In this document: positions 25,123-33,188 of the stretch, piece by piece
How the letters are laid out: every line of letters starts with the position of its first letter
Position numbering within the stretch: position 1 is the stretch's first letter
Assembly (NCBI RefSeq): GCF_003112575.1
Contig: NZ_BEWC01000001.1
Coordinates: 1,178,001 to 1,242,000, forward strand
DNA length: 64,000 nt
Direction: 5' to 3'
Origin: Streptomyces ardesiacus
GTDB taxonomy: Bacteria > Actinomycetota > Actinomycetes > Streptomycetales > Streptomycetaceae
The notes under the pieces: model-generated
Databases searched by the model: none
What the model was told of the DNA's origin: nothing
What the model saw: the letters and a program-made list of their open reading frames with translations, nothing else
Program-made: the position numbers and the translations under genes

Positions 25123-25848
25123 TCAGGCGCGGGCGTCGAACTCGGCCCGGGTCCGCAGGAGCCCGGACAGGTCCGAGCCCACCAGCAGCTCCTGCGGGTC
25201 CGTGCCCCGCCGGAACAGCCGGGCGTCGCGCTCGCCGCCGAGCACGGCCCGCCCGCCCTCGACCCGCAGCCAGGAGCCCTCGCGCAGGCCCAGTACCGGC
25301 ACGTCGTTCTCCTCCAGGAACTCCCTCAGCCGCTCCTCGCGGGTCTCGCCCTTGTGCGTCGAGGCGGGGTCCGCATCGAGGTAGTGCGGGTTGATCTGGA
25401 AGGGGACCAGCCCGAGCGCCTCGAAGGACGGCGGCTCGACGATCGGCATGTCGTTGGTGGTCCGCAGCGAGGGCGCCGCCATGTTGGTCCCGGCGCTCGC
25501 CCCCATGTACGGCAGCCCGCCGCGCACGGCCTCGGTCAGCGCCTCCCGCAGCCCCGTGCGGTACAGCGCGGAGAGCAGCCGGAAGGAGTTGCCGCCGCCC
25601 ACGAACACGGCGTCCGCCTCCCCGAGCCGGGCGAGCGGGTCGCCGCCCTCGTGCACGCCCCGCACCCCGATCCCCGCGCCGGTGAGCGCGTCGCGCACCC
25701 GGGCGGTGTAGCCGTCGTGGTCGGCGAGCGCGTACGGGACGAACGCCAGCCGCGCCCCGGCGGGCAGGAAGCCGGTCACGGTGTCGAGGGCGTGTTCCAG
25801 GTAGCCGCGGCCGTGCTGGGTGGAGTTGGACAGGAGCAGGAGATTCAC
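25123..25848 (-). CDS. pepE: peptidase E (S51 dipeptidase family)
   Basis: A 241-aa S51 peptidase. The nucleophile Ser is in the elbow YMGASAGTNMA, VFVGGGNSFRLL precedes it, and the FQINPHYLD His block follows. The family cleaves N-terminal Asp-X dipeptides in the cytoplasm; cyanophycinase-like relatives release beta-Asp-Arg. The start is a GTG. It follows the IclR gene by 73 nt on the same strand and faces the M20 peptidase operon, so a shared role in peptide or N-acyl amino acid breakdown is possible. Confidence 0.88.
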   Translation of the reverse strand: MNLLLLSNSTQHGRGYLEHALDTVTGFLPAGARLAFVPYALADHDGYTARVRDALTGAGIGVRGVHEGGDPLARLGEADAVFVGGGNSFRLLSALYRTGLREALTEAVRGGLPYMGASAGTNMAAPSLRTTNDMPIVEPPSFEALGLVPFQINPHYLDADPASTHKGETREERLREFLEENDVPVLGLREGSWLRVEGGRAVLGGERDARLFRRGTDPQELLVGSDLSGLLRTRAEFDARA

Positions 25849-25921
25849 GGGGTCGGTCCTCGCAGAAGGGTGGATCGGTGGGGCGTGGAACGGGCAGTTT
25901 GCTGGGGCGGCGGGGCCGGGG

Positions 25922-26764
25922 TCAGCCGGTGGTCGCGGTACGGGGCGGGCGCGGGCGCCGGTGGTGCTGGGGCGGGTGCGTCAGGCGCTGCTCCAGCAGC
26001 CGGGCGGCGCGGGTCAGCACCTCCAGCCGGTCCTCGGGCCCCTGCGGGAAGCGCTCCTTGGCTGCGCCGAGGCTGAGGCTGCCGTAGGGCTCCGAGCCGA
26101 GGAACACCGGCATGGCGACCGTGCCGATGCCGGCGTCGTACTCGCCGACCGTCCAGGCGTAACCCCGGGCGCGGACCTGGCGGAACTCGCGCTCCAGCTG
26201 GTCGGGGTCGGTGACCGTGCGCTCGGTGAAGCGGGCCATGGGGCGGCCGCGGAAGAGCCGGTGGCGCTGCTCGTCGGGCAGGAAGGCGTAGAACGACTTG
26301 CTGGTGGCGCCCGCGTGCGCCGGGTACAGCTCGCCGACCAGCGGGTAGTAGCGCAGCGGCCCCTCCTCGCCCTCGACGGCGGCGACGCAGCGCATGTGGA
26401 AGCTGTCGGGCAGGCAGAAGAGGACCGTGTCACCGGTCGCCGCCCGCAGCTCCTGGAGGACCGGCTCCGCGAGCAGCTCCAACGAGCCCGACCGCTCCCA
26501 CAGACGCCCGAGGCGCAGGGCGGCCGGGCCGATGCGGTAGCGCCGGGTCGCCGGGTCGGAGACCAGGAAGCCGCGGCCCGCGAGGGTGGACAGCAGGCGC
26601 TGGGCGACCGAGGTGTCCCAGCCGAACTCGGCGGCGATCTCGGTGACGCCCCAGTCCGGCCGGGTGCGTTCGAACGCCAGCAGCACCAGCAGGGCCCGGT
26701 CGACGGTCTGCAGCGCCCCTGCGGGCGTCCTGCGGTCGGCGGGCTGCACGGGGCGCCCGGCCAT
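25922..26764 (-). CDS. IclR-family transcriptional regulator
   Basis: A 280-aa regulator. The N-terminal winged HTH (about 15-80) has the family LQTVDRALLVLLAFE start and WDTSVAQRLLSTLAGRGFL. The effector-binding domain (about 95-260) includes the AHAGATSKSFYAFL segment and GYAWTVGEYDAGIGTVAMPVF. The tail is His/Arg/Pro-rich. The start is supported by GAGGAGAGGAG. It is divergent from the DUF1177 operon and probably controls it through the paired boxes at 26803-26835. Confidence 0.9.
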   Translation of the reverse strand: MAGRPVQPADRRTPAGALQTVDRALLVLLAFERTRPDWGVTEIAAEFGWDTSVAQRLLSTLAGRGFLVSDPATRRYRIGPAALRLGRLWERSGSLELLAEPVLQELRAATGDTVLFCLPDSFHMRCVAAVEGEEGPLRYYPLVGELYPAHAGATSKSFYAFLPDEQRHRLFRGRPMARFTERTVTDPDQLEREFRQVRARGYAWTVGEYDAGIGTVAMPVFLGSEPYGSLSLGAAKERFPQGPEDRLEVLTRAARLLEQRLTHPPQHHRRPRPPRTATTG

Positions 26765-26802
26765 GGCGGCTCCTCTCCTCGCATCTCACCATGCAGACCC
26801 GT

Positions 26803-26835
26803 ATTGCAGATAACGGGAAACAGTTGCGGACAACG
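26803..26835. promoter_or_regulatory. paired 13-bp boxes, likely IclR operator
   Basis: ATTGCAGATAACG (26803-26815) and GTTGCGGACAACG (26823-26835) share TTGC-N-GA-N-AACG and are exactly 20 bp apart, two helical turns. The second is itself a GTTG-N4-CAAC palindrome. They occupy an AT-richer patch in the 129-nt divergent gap between the IclR gene and the DUF1177 gene. Confidence 0.6.
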
Positions 26836-26893
26836 CTAGTCGATCCCGAACCTGCTGTCAGCACCGCCCCGGTGCGGATCAGGAGAACTGCCC

Positions 26894-27847
26894 ATGTTGA
26901 AGTACGTCCTGGACCTCGTGGATCTGCTCGACGATCCCGACGTCGACGGCAAGCGCGTCGCCGCCCACCTCGACTCCGTGGCGGGTCCCGGCGGCTCCGG
27001 CGCCGAGGTCACCACCGTCACCGGCGAGCGCGGCTCGACGGACTTCGTGCTCGTGCGGATACCGGGCCGGGCGGGCCGTACCCGTGGCGGTACGGCGCGG
27101 ACGCTCGGCGTGGTGGGGCGGCTCGGCGGCGTCGGGGCGCGCCCGGAGGCGGTCGGCCTGGTCTCCGACGCGGACGGCGCCGTCGCGGCGCTCGCCACCG
27201 CCGCCAAGCTGCTCGACATGCGGCGCCGGGGCGACGTGCTCGACGGCGACGTGGTCGTGGCCACCCACATCTGTCCGAACGCCCCGACCGCGCCGCACGA
27301 CCCGGTGCCCTTCATGGACTCGCCCGTCGACATCGCGACCATGAACCGGCACGAGGTCACCGGCGAGATGGAGGCCGTGCTCTCCATCGACACCACCAAG
27401 GGCAACCGGATCATCAACCACAAGGGCCTCGCCCTGTCGCCCACCGTCAAGGAGGGCTGGGTGCTCAAGGTGAGCGAGCGGCTCGGCGAACTGCTGGCCG
27501 TCGTGACCGGTGAGCCCTTGGTCACGTACCCCGTGACCACGCAGGACATCACCCCGTACGGTAACGGTGTACACCACATCAATTCGATCCTGCAGCCGGC
27601 CACGGCGACGGCGGCTCCCGTCGTCGGCCTCGCGATCACCTCCGCGGCGGCGGTGCCCGGCTGCCAGACGGGCGCCAGCCACGAGACCGACATCGCGGCC
27701 GCCGCCCGGTTCGCCGTCGAGACCGCCAAGGCCTTCGGCGGCGGACAGCTCGACTTCCACGACGACCAGGAGTTCGACGCCCTCGTGTCCCGCTACGGCT
27801 CGCTGACCCGGCTGCAGACCCTCGGCCGCGAACCCGGAGGGTCGTGA
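26894..27847 (+). CDS. DUF1177-family protein
   Basis: A 317-aa soluble protein that I assign to DUF1177 on its whole-length pattern: LKYVLDLVDLLDDPDVDG at the start, STDFVLVRIPG, VVATHICPNAPTAPHDPVPFMDSPVD in the middle, and a GNGVHHINSILQPATATAAPVVGLAI end. Conserved His and Asp in THICPN and APHDP could bind a metal, which is inference. DUF1177 genes are usually beside transporters and M20-type amidohydrolases, as here. First gene of a three-gene operon, with RBS AGGAGA; its stop overlaps a possible GTG of the permease. Confidence 0.75.
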   Translation: MLKYVLDLVDLLDDPDVDGKRVAAHLDSVAGPGGSGAEVTTVTGERGSTDFVLVRIPGRAGRTRGGTARTLGVVGRLGGVGARPEAVGLVSDADGAVAALATAAKLLDMRRRGDVLDGDVVVATHICPNAPTAPHDPVPFMDSPVDIATMNRHEVTGEMEAVLSIDTTKGNRIINHKGLALSPTVKEGWVLKVSERLGELLAVVTGEPLVTYPVTTQDITPYGNGVHHINSILQPATATAAPVVGLAITSAAAVPGCQTGASHETDIAAAARFAVETAKAFGGGQLDFHDDQEFDALVSRYGSLTRLQTLGREPGGS

Positions 27848-27849
27848 TC

Positions 27850-29235
27850 ATGACCATGGACAAGAACCCCGCCGGGGACACGGCCACGGGAGCCGTCGGC
27901 AGCGACGACTACGCGCTCTCCCGCGTCCCGCGCGACAAGCGGCTCGGCTTCTGGACCATGCTGCTGCAGTGGCTCGCGCAGTCGGGCTCCATCTCGCAGT
28001 TCACCCTCGGCGCCACCATCGGCGTCGGCATGACCTTCGGCGACGCCTTCCTGGCGTTCACCCTCGGCGCGGTGATCCTCGAGGTCGTCATCTTCGCCAT
28101 CGGCCTGGCCGGCATGCGCGAGGGGCTGGCCACGCCGCTGCTCACCCGCTGGGCGGGCTTCGGCCGCAACGGCTCCGCGCTGGTCAGCCTGGTCATCTCG
28201 GTCAGCCTCGTCGGCTGGTTCGGCGTACAGAACACGATCTTCGGCGACAGCGTCTCCGCGCTCGTCGGCGGCCCCTCCTGGCTGTGGTGCACGGCCGCCG
28301 GCATCGCCATCACCGTCCTGGTCATCTTCGGCTTCCGGTACATGGCCGTCTTCGCGAAGATCGTCACGCCGCTGTTCTTCGCCATGGTCGCCTGGTCGGT
28401 CACCGACGCGCTGAGCGACCACTCCTTCTCCGAGCTGATCCACTCCCCGGCGCCCGGCCAGAGCATCCCGCTCGCCGTCGCCGCGACCGCCATCGCGGGC
28501 GGCTTCATGACCGGCGCGATCGTCTCCCCGGAGATGACCCGCTACAACCGCAAGGGCAGCCACGTCTTCCTGCAGAGCGCCTCGTCGATGATCCTCTCCG
28601 AGTACATCGTCGGCCTGACCGGCGTCCTGCTCGGCCACATGGTCGGCAGCGGCCAGGTCTCCCAGATCGTGCTCTCCACCTCCGGCGTCTTCGGCGTCCT
28701 CGTCGTCCTGATGTCCACCGCGAAGATCAACGACTGGAACCTGTACGGCTCCTCGCTCGGCGTCGTCAACTTCTTCCAGGTCGTCTTCGGCAAGCGCGTG
28801 CACCGCGGCGCGGTCACCATCGTCCTCGGCATCGCGGGCACCCTTCTCTCCGCCGTCGGGATCATGACCCACTTCACCGACTTCCTGTCCGTGCTGGGCG
28901 TGGCCATCCCGCCGGTCGGCGGCATCATCGTCGCCGAGTACTGGGTGGTGCGCCGCATGCGGGCACCCCTGGACGCCACCCGGGACGCGGAGACCCTGCC
29001 CGCCACCTCGCCGACCTGGGTGCCGATGTCCCTGGTCATCTGGGCCGCCGCCTTCTGCGTCGGCAAGTTCTACGACGGCGGCATCCCCGCCCTGAACTCC
29101 CTGCTGACCGCCTTCGTCCTCTACTGCGTCCTCGGCCTCGCCGGCTGGATCAAGACGTACGGCACCACGGCCCTGGACGACACCACCGAACCCACCCCGG
29201 CCGCCTCCGGCACGGCCACCGTAGGAGCACCGTGA
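27850..29235 (+). CDS. NCS1-type purine/cytosine permease
   Basis: A membrane transporter of about 461 aa with 12 predicted TM segments, of the CodB-like NCS1 family. Markers are a short cytoplasmic N terminus, TM1 with QWLAQSGSISQFTLGATIGVG, the TM6-type AIAGGFMTGAIVSPEMTRYNR block, and VGIMTHFTDFLSVLGVAIPPVGGIIVAEYW. The family imports nucleobases, hydantoins and related small heterocycles. The ATG at 27850 is preferred because GGAGGG lies 8 nt upstream; a GTG at 27844 is too close to it. The next gene overlaps its stop (GTGA). Confidence 0.88.
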   Translation: MTMDKNPAGDTATGAVGSDDYALSRVPRDKRLGFWTMLLQWLAQSGSISQFTLGATIGVGMTFGDAFLAFTLGAVILEVVIFAIGLAGMREGLATPLLTRWAGFGRNGSALVSLVISVSLVGWFGVQNTIFGDSVSALVGGPSWLWCTAAGIAITVLVIFGFRYMAVFAKIVTPLFFAMVAWSVTDALSDHSFSELIHSPAPGQSIPLAVAATAIAGGFMTGAIVSPEMTRYNRKGSHVFLQSASSMILSEYIVGLTGVLLGHMVGSGQVSQIVLSTSGVFGVLVVLMSTAKINDWNLYGSSLGVVNFFQVVFGKRVHRGAVTIVLGIAGTLLSAVGIMTHFTDFLSVLGVAIPPVGGIIVAEYWVVRRMRAPLDATRDAETLPATSPTWVPMSLVIWAAAFCVGKFYDGGIPALNSLLTAFVLYCVLGLAGWIKTYGTTALDDTTEPTPAASGTATVGAP

Positions 29236-30569
29236 GCACCACCGTCCCCGGCCCCGTTCCGGCCGTTCCGGCCTCCGAGGAGGCCCAGCGGGAGGTCGTC
29301 GACCTCTGCGCGGAGCTGATCCGCTTCGACACCTCCAACCCCACCAGCGACGAGCGCGCCTGCGCCGACTGGGTCGTGGCCCGCCTCGCCGAGGCCGGCC
29401 TCGCCTCGGAGCTGGTGGAAAGCGCCCCGGGCCGCGCCAACGTCGTCGCCCGCATCCCCGGCACCGACCCCTCCCGGGGCGCCCTGCTGGTCCACGGCCA
29501 CCTGGACGTCGTACCGGCCGACGCCGCCGAGTGGCGGGTGCCGCCGTTCTCCGGCGAGATCCGGGACGGCTACCTGTGGGGCCGCGGCGCCATCGACATG
29601 AAGGACACGGTGGCCGTGATGCTGGCCACCGCCCGGCACTTCGCCCGCACCGGCACCCGGCCCGCCCGCGAGATCGTCCTCGCCTTCCTCGCCGACGAGG
29701 AGGCCGGCGGCACGTACGGCGCCCACTGGCTGGTCGAGCACCGGCCGGAGCTGTTCGCCGGGGTCACCGAGGCGATCGGCGAGGGCGGCGGCTTCAGCTA
29801 CGCCCTGGACGACACCCGGCGCCTCTACCCGATCGAGAACGCCCAGCGCGGCATGGCGTGGATGGAGCTGACGGCGTCGGGCCGCGCCGGACACGGTTCG
29901 TCCCCGAACGACGAGAACGCCGTCACCGACCTCGCCGAGTCCCTCACCCGCATCGGCCGGCACACCTTCCCCGTCCGGCTGATCGAGCCGGTGCGCGCCC
30001 TGCTCGCCGAGGCCGCCCGTCTCCAGGGGGTCGACCTCGACCTCGACGCCGAGGACCTCGACGCCGAACTGGCCAAGCTCGGACACGTGGCCGACTTCAT
30101 GCAGGTCGTGCTCCGCAATTCGGCCAACCCCACCATGTTCACGGCCGGCTACCAGACCAACGTCATCCCGGGCCGGGCCACCGCCCGCGTCGACGGCCGC
30201 TTCCTGCCGGGCCACGAGCAGGAGCTGATCGACACGATCGACGCCCTGCTGCTGCCCTCGGTCTCCCGGGAGTGGGTCAACCACGACATCGCGATGGAGA
30301 CCTCCTTCGACGGCCCGCTCGTCGACGCCATGTGCGCCGCCGTGCGCGCCGAGGACCCCGACGGGCACCCGGTGCCGTACTGCAATCCCGGCGGCACCGA
30401 CGCCAAGGCCTTCACCAAGCTCGACATCCGCTGCTTCGGCTTCAAGGGGCTCAAGCTGCCCCACGACCTCGACTACGGCCGGCTCTTCCACGGCGTGGAC
30501 GAGCGCGTGCCGCTGGAGGGCCTGCGCTTCGGCGTGCGGGTGATGACCCGGCTCTGGCAGGAGTGCTGA
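29232..30569 (+). CDS. M20-family metallopeptidase / amidohydrolase
   Basis: A 445-aa M20/M25/M40 enzyme. Metal and catalytic residues are in LLVHGHLDVVPAD (His, Asp), GRGAIDMKD (Asp), ADEEAGG (catalytic Glu pair) and IGEGGG, with the C-terminal His in KLPHDLDYGRLFHGVDE. The dimerisation domain is about 195-320 with ASGRAGHGSSPN. The family hydrolyses dipeptides, N-acyl amino acids or carbamoyl compounds. It is co-transcribed with the NCS1 permease (GTGA overlap), so the imported compound is probably its substrate or precursor. Confidence 0.9.
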   Translation: MSTTVPGPVPAVPASEEAQREVVDLCAELIRFDTSNPTSDERACADWVVARLAEAGLASELVESAPGRANVVARIPGTDPSRGALLVHGHLDVVPADAAEWRVPPFSGEIRDGYLWGRGAIDMKDTVAVMLATARHFARTGTRPAREIVLAFLADEEAGGTYGAHWLVEHRPELFAGVTEAIGEGGGFSYALDDTRRLYPIENAQRGMAWMELTASGRAGHGSSPNDENAVTDLAESLTRIGRHTFPVRLIEPVRALLAEAARLQGVDLDLDAEDLDAELAKLGHVADFMQVVLRNSANPTMFTAGYQTNVIPGRATARVDGRFLPGHEQELIDTIDALLLPSVSREWVNHDIAMETSFDGPLVDAMCAAVRAEDPDGHPVPYCNPGGTDAKAFTKLDIRCFGFKGLKLPHDLDYGRLFHGVDERVPLEGLRFGVRVMTRLWQEC

Positions 30570-30588
30570 CCGGCACGGCCGCGGGGAA

Positions 30589-30638
30589 TGTCCCGGCGGC
30601 CGTCCGCGTTGTGCCGCGTGACTGACATGCGCGGGACA
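30589..30638 (+). promoter_or_regulatory. inverted repeat in the L33 leader
   Basis: TGTCCCG at 30589-30595 and CGGGACA at 30632-30638, 36 nt apart, within the 104-nt gap before rpmG. It may form a leader stem. No Zur-like AT-rich palindrome is present. Confidence 0.35.
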
Positions 30639-30673
30639 GAACCGCAGCCCGCGCCGCGGTCGGAAGGAGCACC

Positions 30674-30838
30674 ATGGCACGCAGCACCGCACGCCCGGTC
30701 GTCAGGCTGAAGTCCACCGCCGGGACCGGCGTCACCTACGTCACCCGCAAGAACCGCCTCAACGACCCCGACCGCCTCGTCCTGCGCAAGTACGACCCGG
30801 TGGCGGGGGAGCACGTGCCGTTCCGCGAGGAACGCTGA
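30674..30838 (+). CDS. rpmG: ribosomal protein L33, cysteine-free paralogue
   Basis: A 54-aa bL33 ([20 protein letters not shown]...LVLRKYDP). The two CxxC zinc knuckles of the zinc form are absent and the protein has no Cys at all, so it is the C-minus type expressed when zinc is scarce. The start is set by GGAAGGAG. The L36 paralogue follows 58 nt downstream. Such genes are normally under Zur, but no Zur box is visible upstream. Confidence 0.93.
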   Translation: MARSTARPVVRLKSTAGTGVTYVTRKNRLNDPDRLVLRKYDPVAGEHVPFREER

Positions 30839-30896
30839 ACGGCGTCGAGGAGCAAGAGGAACGCCGAACGGCTCCGAGCAGCATGAGGAGGCAGTC

Positions 30897-31019
30897 GTGA
30901 AGGTCCGCAACTCCCTGCGCGCCCTCAAGGCACGCCCCGGCGCCCAGGTGGTGCGCCGCCGGGGCGTGACCTACGTCATCAACAAGAAGGACCCGCGCTT
31001 CAAGGCCCGCCAGGGCTGA
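30897..31019 (+). CDS. rpmJ: ribosomal protein L36, cysteine-free paralogue
   Basis: A 40-aa bL36 ([23 protein letters not shown]...[14 protein letters not shown]) starting at a GTG with GAGGAGG 7 nt upstream. The zinc-binding Cys3-His ligands of the zinc form are missing (Gly/Ala, Arg and Val at those positions). It is paired with the C-minus L33 as a zinc-sparing set. The 85 nt after its stop contain only a GC-rich inverted region before the convergent fusion gene. Confidence 0.93.
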   Translation: MKVRNSLRALKARPGAQVVRRRGVTYVINKKDPRFKARQG

Positions 31020-31104
31020 ACGGACGCGCCTGCGACGGCCCGGCCCCGCGACCCGCGGGGCCGGGCCGCGGCATGCCCGCGCCCGCGCCCGCGCAGGACC
31101 GGGA

Positions 31105-33006
31105 TCAGTCGTCCACGTCGATCCCGTAGCTCCGGGCGAGGGCGTCGAGGCCGTGGTCGTAGCCCTGACCCACGGCCCGCAGCCGCCAGCTCTGCCCGCG
31201 CCGGTAGATCTCCGCCAGCAGCATCGTGCGCTCGGTGGTGGCCGCGTCCAGCGTCGCCTGGACGAGGGGCGCCGCGCTGGTGCCGGGCCCCGAGACGATG
31301 TGCAGGGCGCCCACGTCGCCGAAGGCGGGGGAACCGTCGATCGCGGCGGCGACGACGACCTTGCGGGCCGAGGGCGGCAGCGCCGCGAGGTCCACGCCGA
31401 CGGTCTGCTCGGTCGGGCCGTCGCTCAGCAGCCGCACCGTGCCACCCGGGTTCTCCGGGGCGCCGTAGAAGACGAAGTCCTCGTCGAAGGAGACCTGTTC
31501 GTCCTCGTCCAGCACGAACGCCACCACGTCGATCTCGCACGCCGTCTGCTGCGCCCACGACGCGGTGACCGTCCACGGGCGCGCCGCGCCGCGTCCCGTC
31601 GGCAGGGGCAGGTCGACGACGCCGCCGCGCGGCAGTACGTGGGCGGCCCCGCGCCGGACGCCGGCCCCGGGCGCCTCCGTCACCACCGGCGCGACGAGCC
31701 AGGCGGCGTCGTGGACGGGCAGGAGCAGCGCGGTGATCCGGGGCAGCCGGCGGTCCGCGCGCCCGCCGTCGAGGACGACCACGTCGGTGACGCCGGCGGA
31801 GAGGTTGATGGCCGCGGCCCCGCCGAGTTCGACGACGCGGGTGCGGGCGGCCACCGCGTCGGGGTGGGTGCCGCCGAGCACGAGGACCCGCCGCCCGGAG
31901 AGCGGCCCGCGGGGCTTCGCCGGGCGCCTGCCGGCGGGCTTCGGAGCGGCGGCGGCCTCGCCCGGACCGGGCGCCCGCGGGGCCGGGACGGCGGGCAGCA
32001 CGGGCGCGGGCCCCTCGGCCGGCCCGGGGTCCGCCGGCGGTGCGGGTTCCTGAACCGGCACGGCCTCCGGGGGCACAGCCCCCTCGTGCGGTGTGCCGGG
32101 CCGGACGTCGCCGAGGAGCCGCAGGAAGGCCGACTCGTCGATCACCGGAACGCCCTCCGCGCGCGCCCGGCGCGCCTTGGCCGAGCCCCCGGCCGAGTCG
32201 TTGGTGACCAGGACGCTGGTGTGCCTGCTCACGGAGGTCATCATGTTGAGCCCCGCCGCGACGCCCCGCAGTACCAGGTCCGCACGGGCGGTGCGGGTCT
32301 CCCCGGTGACGGCGACCTTCATGCCCTGCACCAGCGGCCCGTCCGCGTCGAGCCGCCCCGGGTTGCGGAAGGCGCACGGCGTCTTCGGCGGCTTGGGCGC
32401 GAACCGCGGGTCCTGACGCGGCGGACACGCCACCAGGGGCAGTGGCAGGCCGAGCCGCGCCGCCTGGTGCAGCGAGGCGCGCAGCACCCCCGCCAGCACC
32501 CGTGTGTCGTCCAGCGCGTCGTGGGCCTTGAGCTGCGGCACGCCGTAGTGCTCGGCGAGTGTGCCGAGCCTCAAGTCGTCGGTCGGCGGGTCGACGCGCC
32601 GGTTCAGCGCCAGGGTGCACAGCCGCCGGGCCACGGGCAGGCGCAGCCGCGCCCGCGCGAACTCGTGGGCGAGGAAGTCGTAGTCGAACTGGGCGTTGTG
32701 GGCGACCAGCACCCGGCCCTCCAGGAGCGCGCCGACGCGCTCCGCCACCTGCTCGAAGACCGGCGCCCCGCGCAGCCGGTCGGCCGTCAGCCCGTGCACG
32801 TGCACCGGCCCCGGATCGCAGCCCGGGTCGAGCAGGGTCGAGAACTCCCCGGTCTGCCGGCCGTCCGGACCCAGGGTCACCACGGCCAGGGACAGCACCC
32901 GGTCGCGGCGCGGTACGAGACCGGAGGTCTCCACGTCGACCAACGCCCATTCGAAGGCGTAGTCGCGCAGGTCGGACAGATCGGAGGCGGCGGACGCGAG
33001 AGACAT
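31105..33006 (-). CDS. DEDDh exonuclease - BRCT - BRCT - TerD fusion protein
   Basis: A 633-aa multidomain protein. Residues about 18-185 form a DnaQ-like 3'-5' exonuclease with Asp24/Glu26 (LVDVETSG), NAQFDYDF and the HDALDDTRVL end motif. Two BRCT domains follow: about 225-303 (LVQGMKVAVTGETRTARADL) and about 365-440 (LSGRRVLVLGGTHPDAV), separated by a Pro/Ala-rich linker. Residues about 470-633 form a TerD domain (EIDVVAFVLDEDEQV, ATTERTMLLAEIYRRGQSWRLRAVGQGY), a Ca-binding stress fold. The DNA-repair-like and tellurium-type modules suggest a phage or DNA damage response. It starts at an ATG with only a pyrimidine-rich, not purine-rich, upstream region. Confidence 0.9.
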   Translation of the reverse strand: MSLASAASDLSDLRDYAFEWALVDVETSGLVPRRDRVLSLAVVTLGPDGRQTGEFSTLLDPGCDPGPVHVHGLTADRLRGAPVFEQVAERVGALLEGRVLVAHNAQFDYDFLAHEFARARLRLPVARRLCTLALNRRVDPPTDDLRLGTLAEHYGVPQLKAHDALDDTRVLAGVLRASLHQAARLGLPLPLVACPPRQDPRFAPKPPKTPCAFRNPGRLDADGPLVQGMKVAVTGETRTARADLVLRGVAAGLNMMTSVSRHTSVLVTNDSAGGSAKARRARAEGVPVIDESAFLRLLGDVRPGTPHEGAVPPEAVPVQEPAPPADPGPAEGPAPVLPAVPAPRAPGPGEAAAAPKPAGRRPAKPRGPLSGRRVLVLGGTHPDAVAARTRVVELGGAAAINLSAGVTDVVVLDGGRADRRLPRITALLLPVHDAAWLVAPVVTEAPGAGVRRGAAHVLPRGGVVDLPLPTGRGAARPWTVTASWAQQTACEIDVVAFVLDEDEQVSFDEDFVFYGAPENPGGTVRLLSDGPTEQTVGVDLAALPPSARKVVVAAAIDGSPAFGDVGALHIVSGPGTSAAPLVQATLDAATTERTMLLAEIYRRGQSWRLRAVGQGYDHGLDALARSYGIDVDD

Positions 33007-33067
33007 GAAGGAAGGATGGAGGCATGTTCACACCTTCTTCAACTCGGATGACCATTGATCCCGTTTT

Positions 33068-33119
33068 GTCCCTCCCTCCTCTCCGCTCCCCCCTTCCCCG
33101 CTCCCCGCTCTCCGGCTCG
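33068..33119. other. polypyrimidine tract in divergent intergenic region
   Basis: An almost uninterrupted C/T run on the plus strand between the exonuclease-TerD gene and the polyprenyl synthase. It gives strong strand asymmetry in a 182-nt gap and includes no clear promoter. Confidence 0.6.
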
Positions 33120-33188
33120 GATCCTGCGGCACCCGCGCCGCCTGACACACTGCGTGCGTGTCATCCGCCCCCACCCCAGGAGGACTTC

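Noticed and set aside
30570..30673. Zur operator before the C-minus L33 gene
   Set aside because: Searched by eye; no AT-rich palindrome present. Reported only as an absence.
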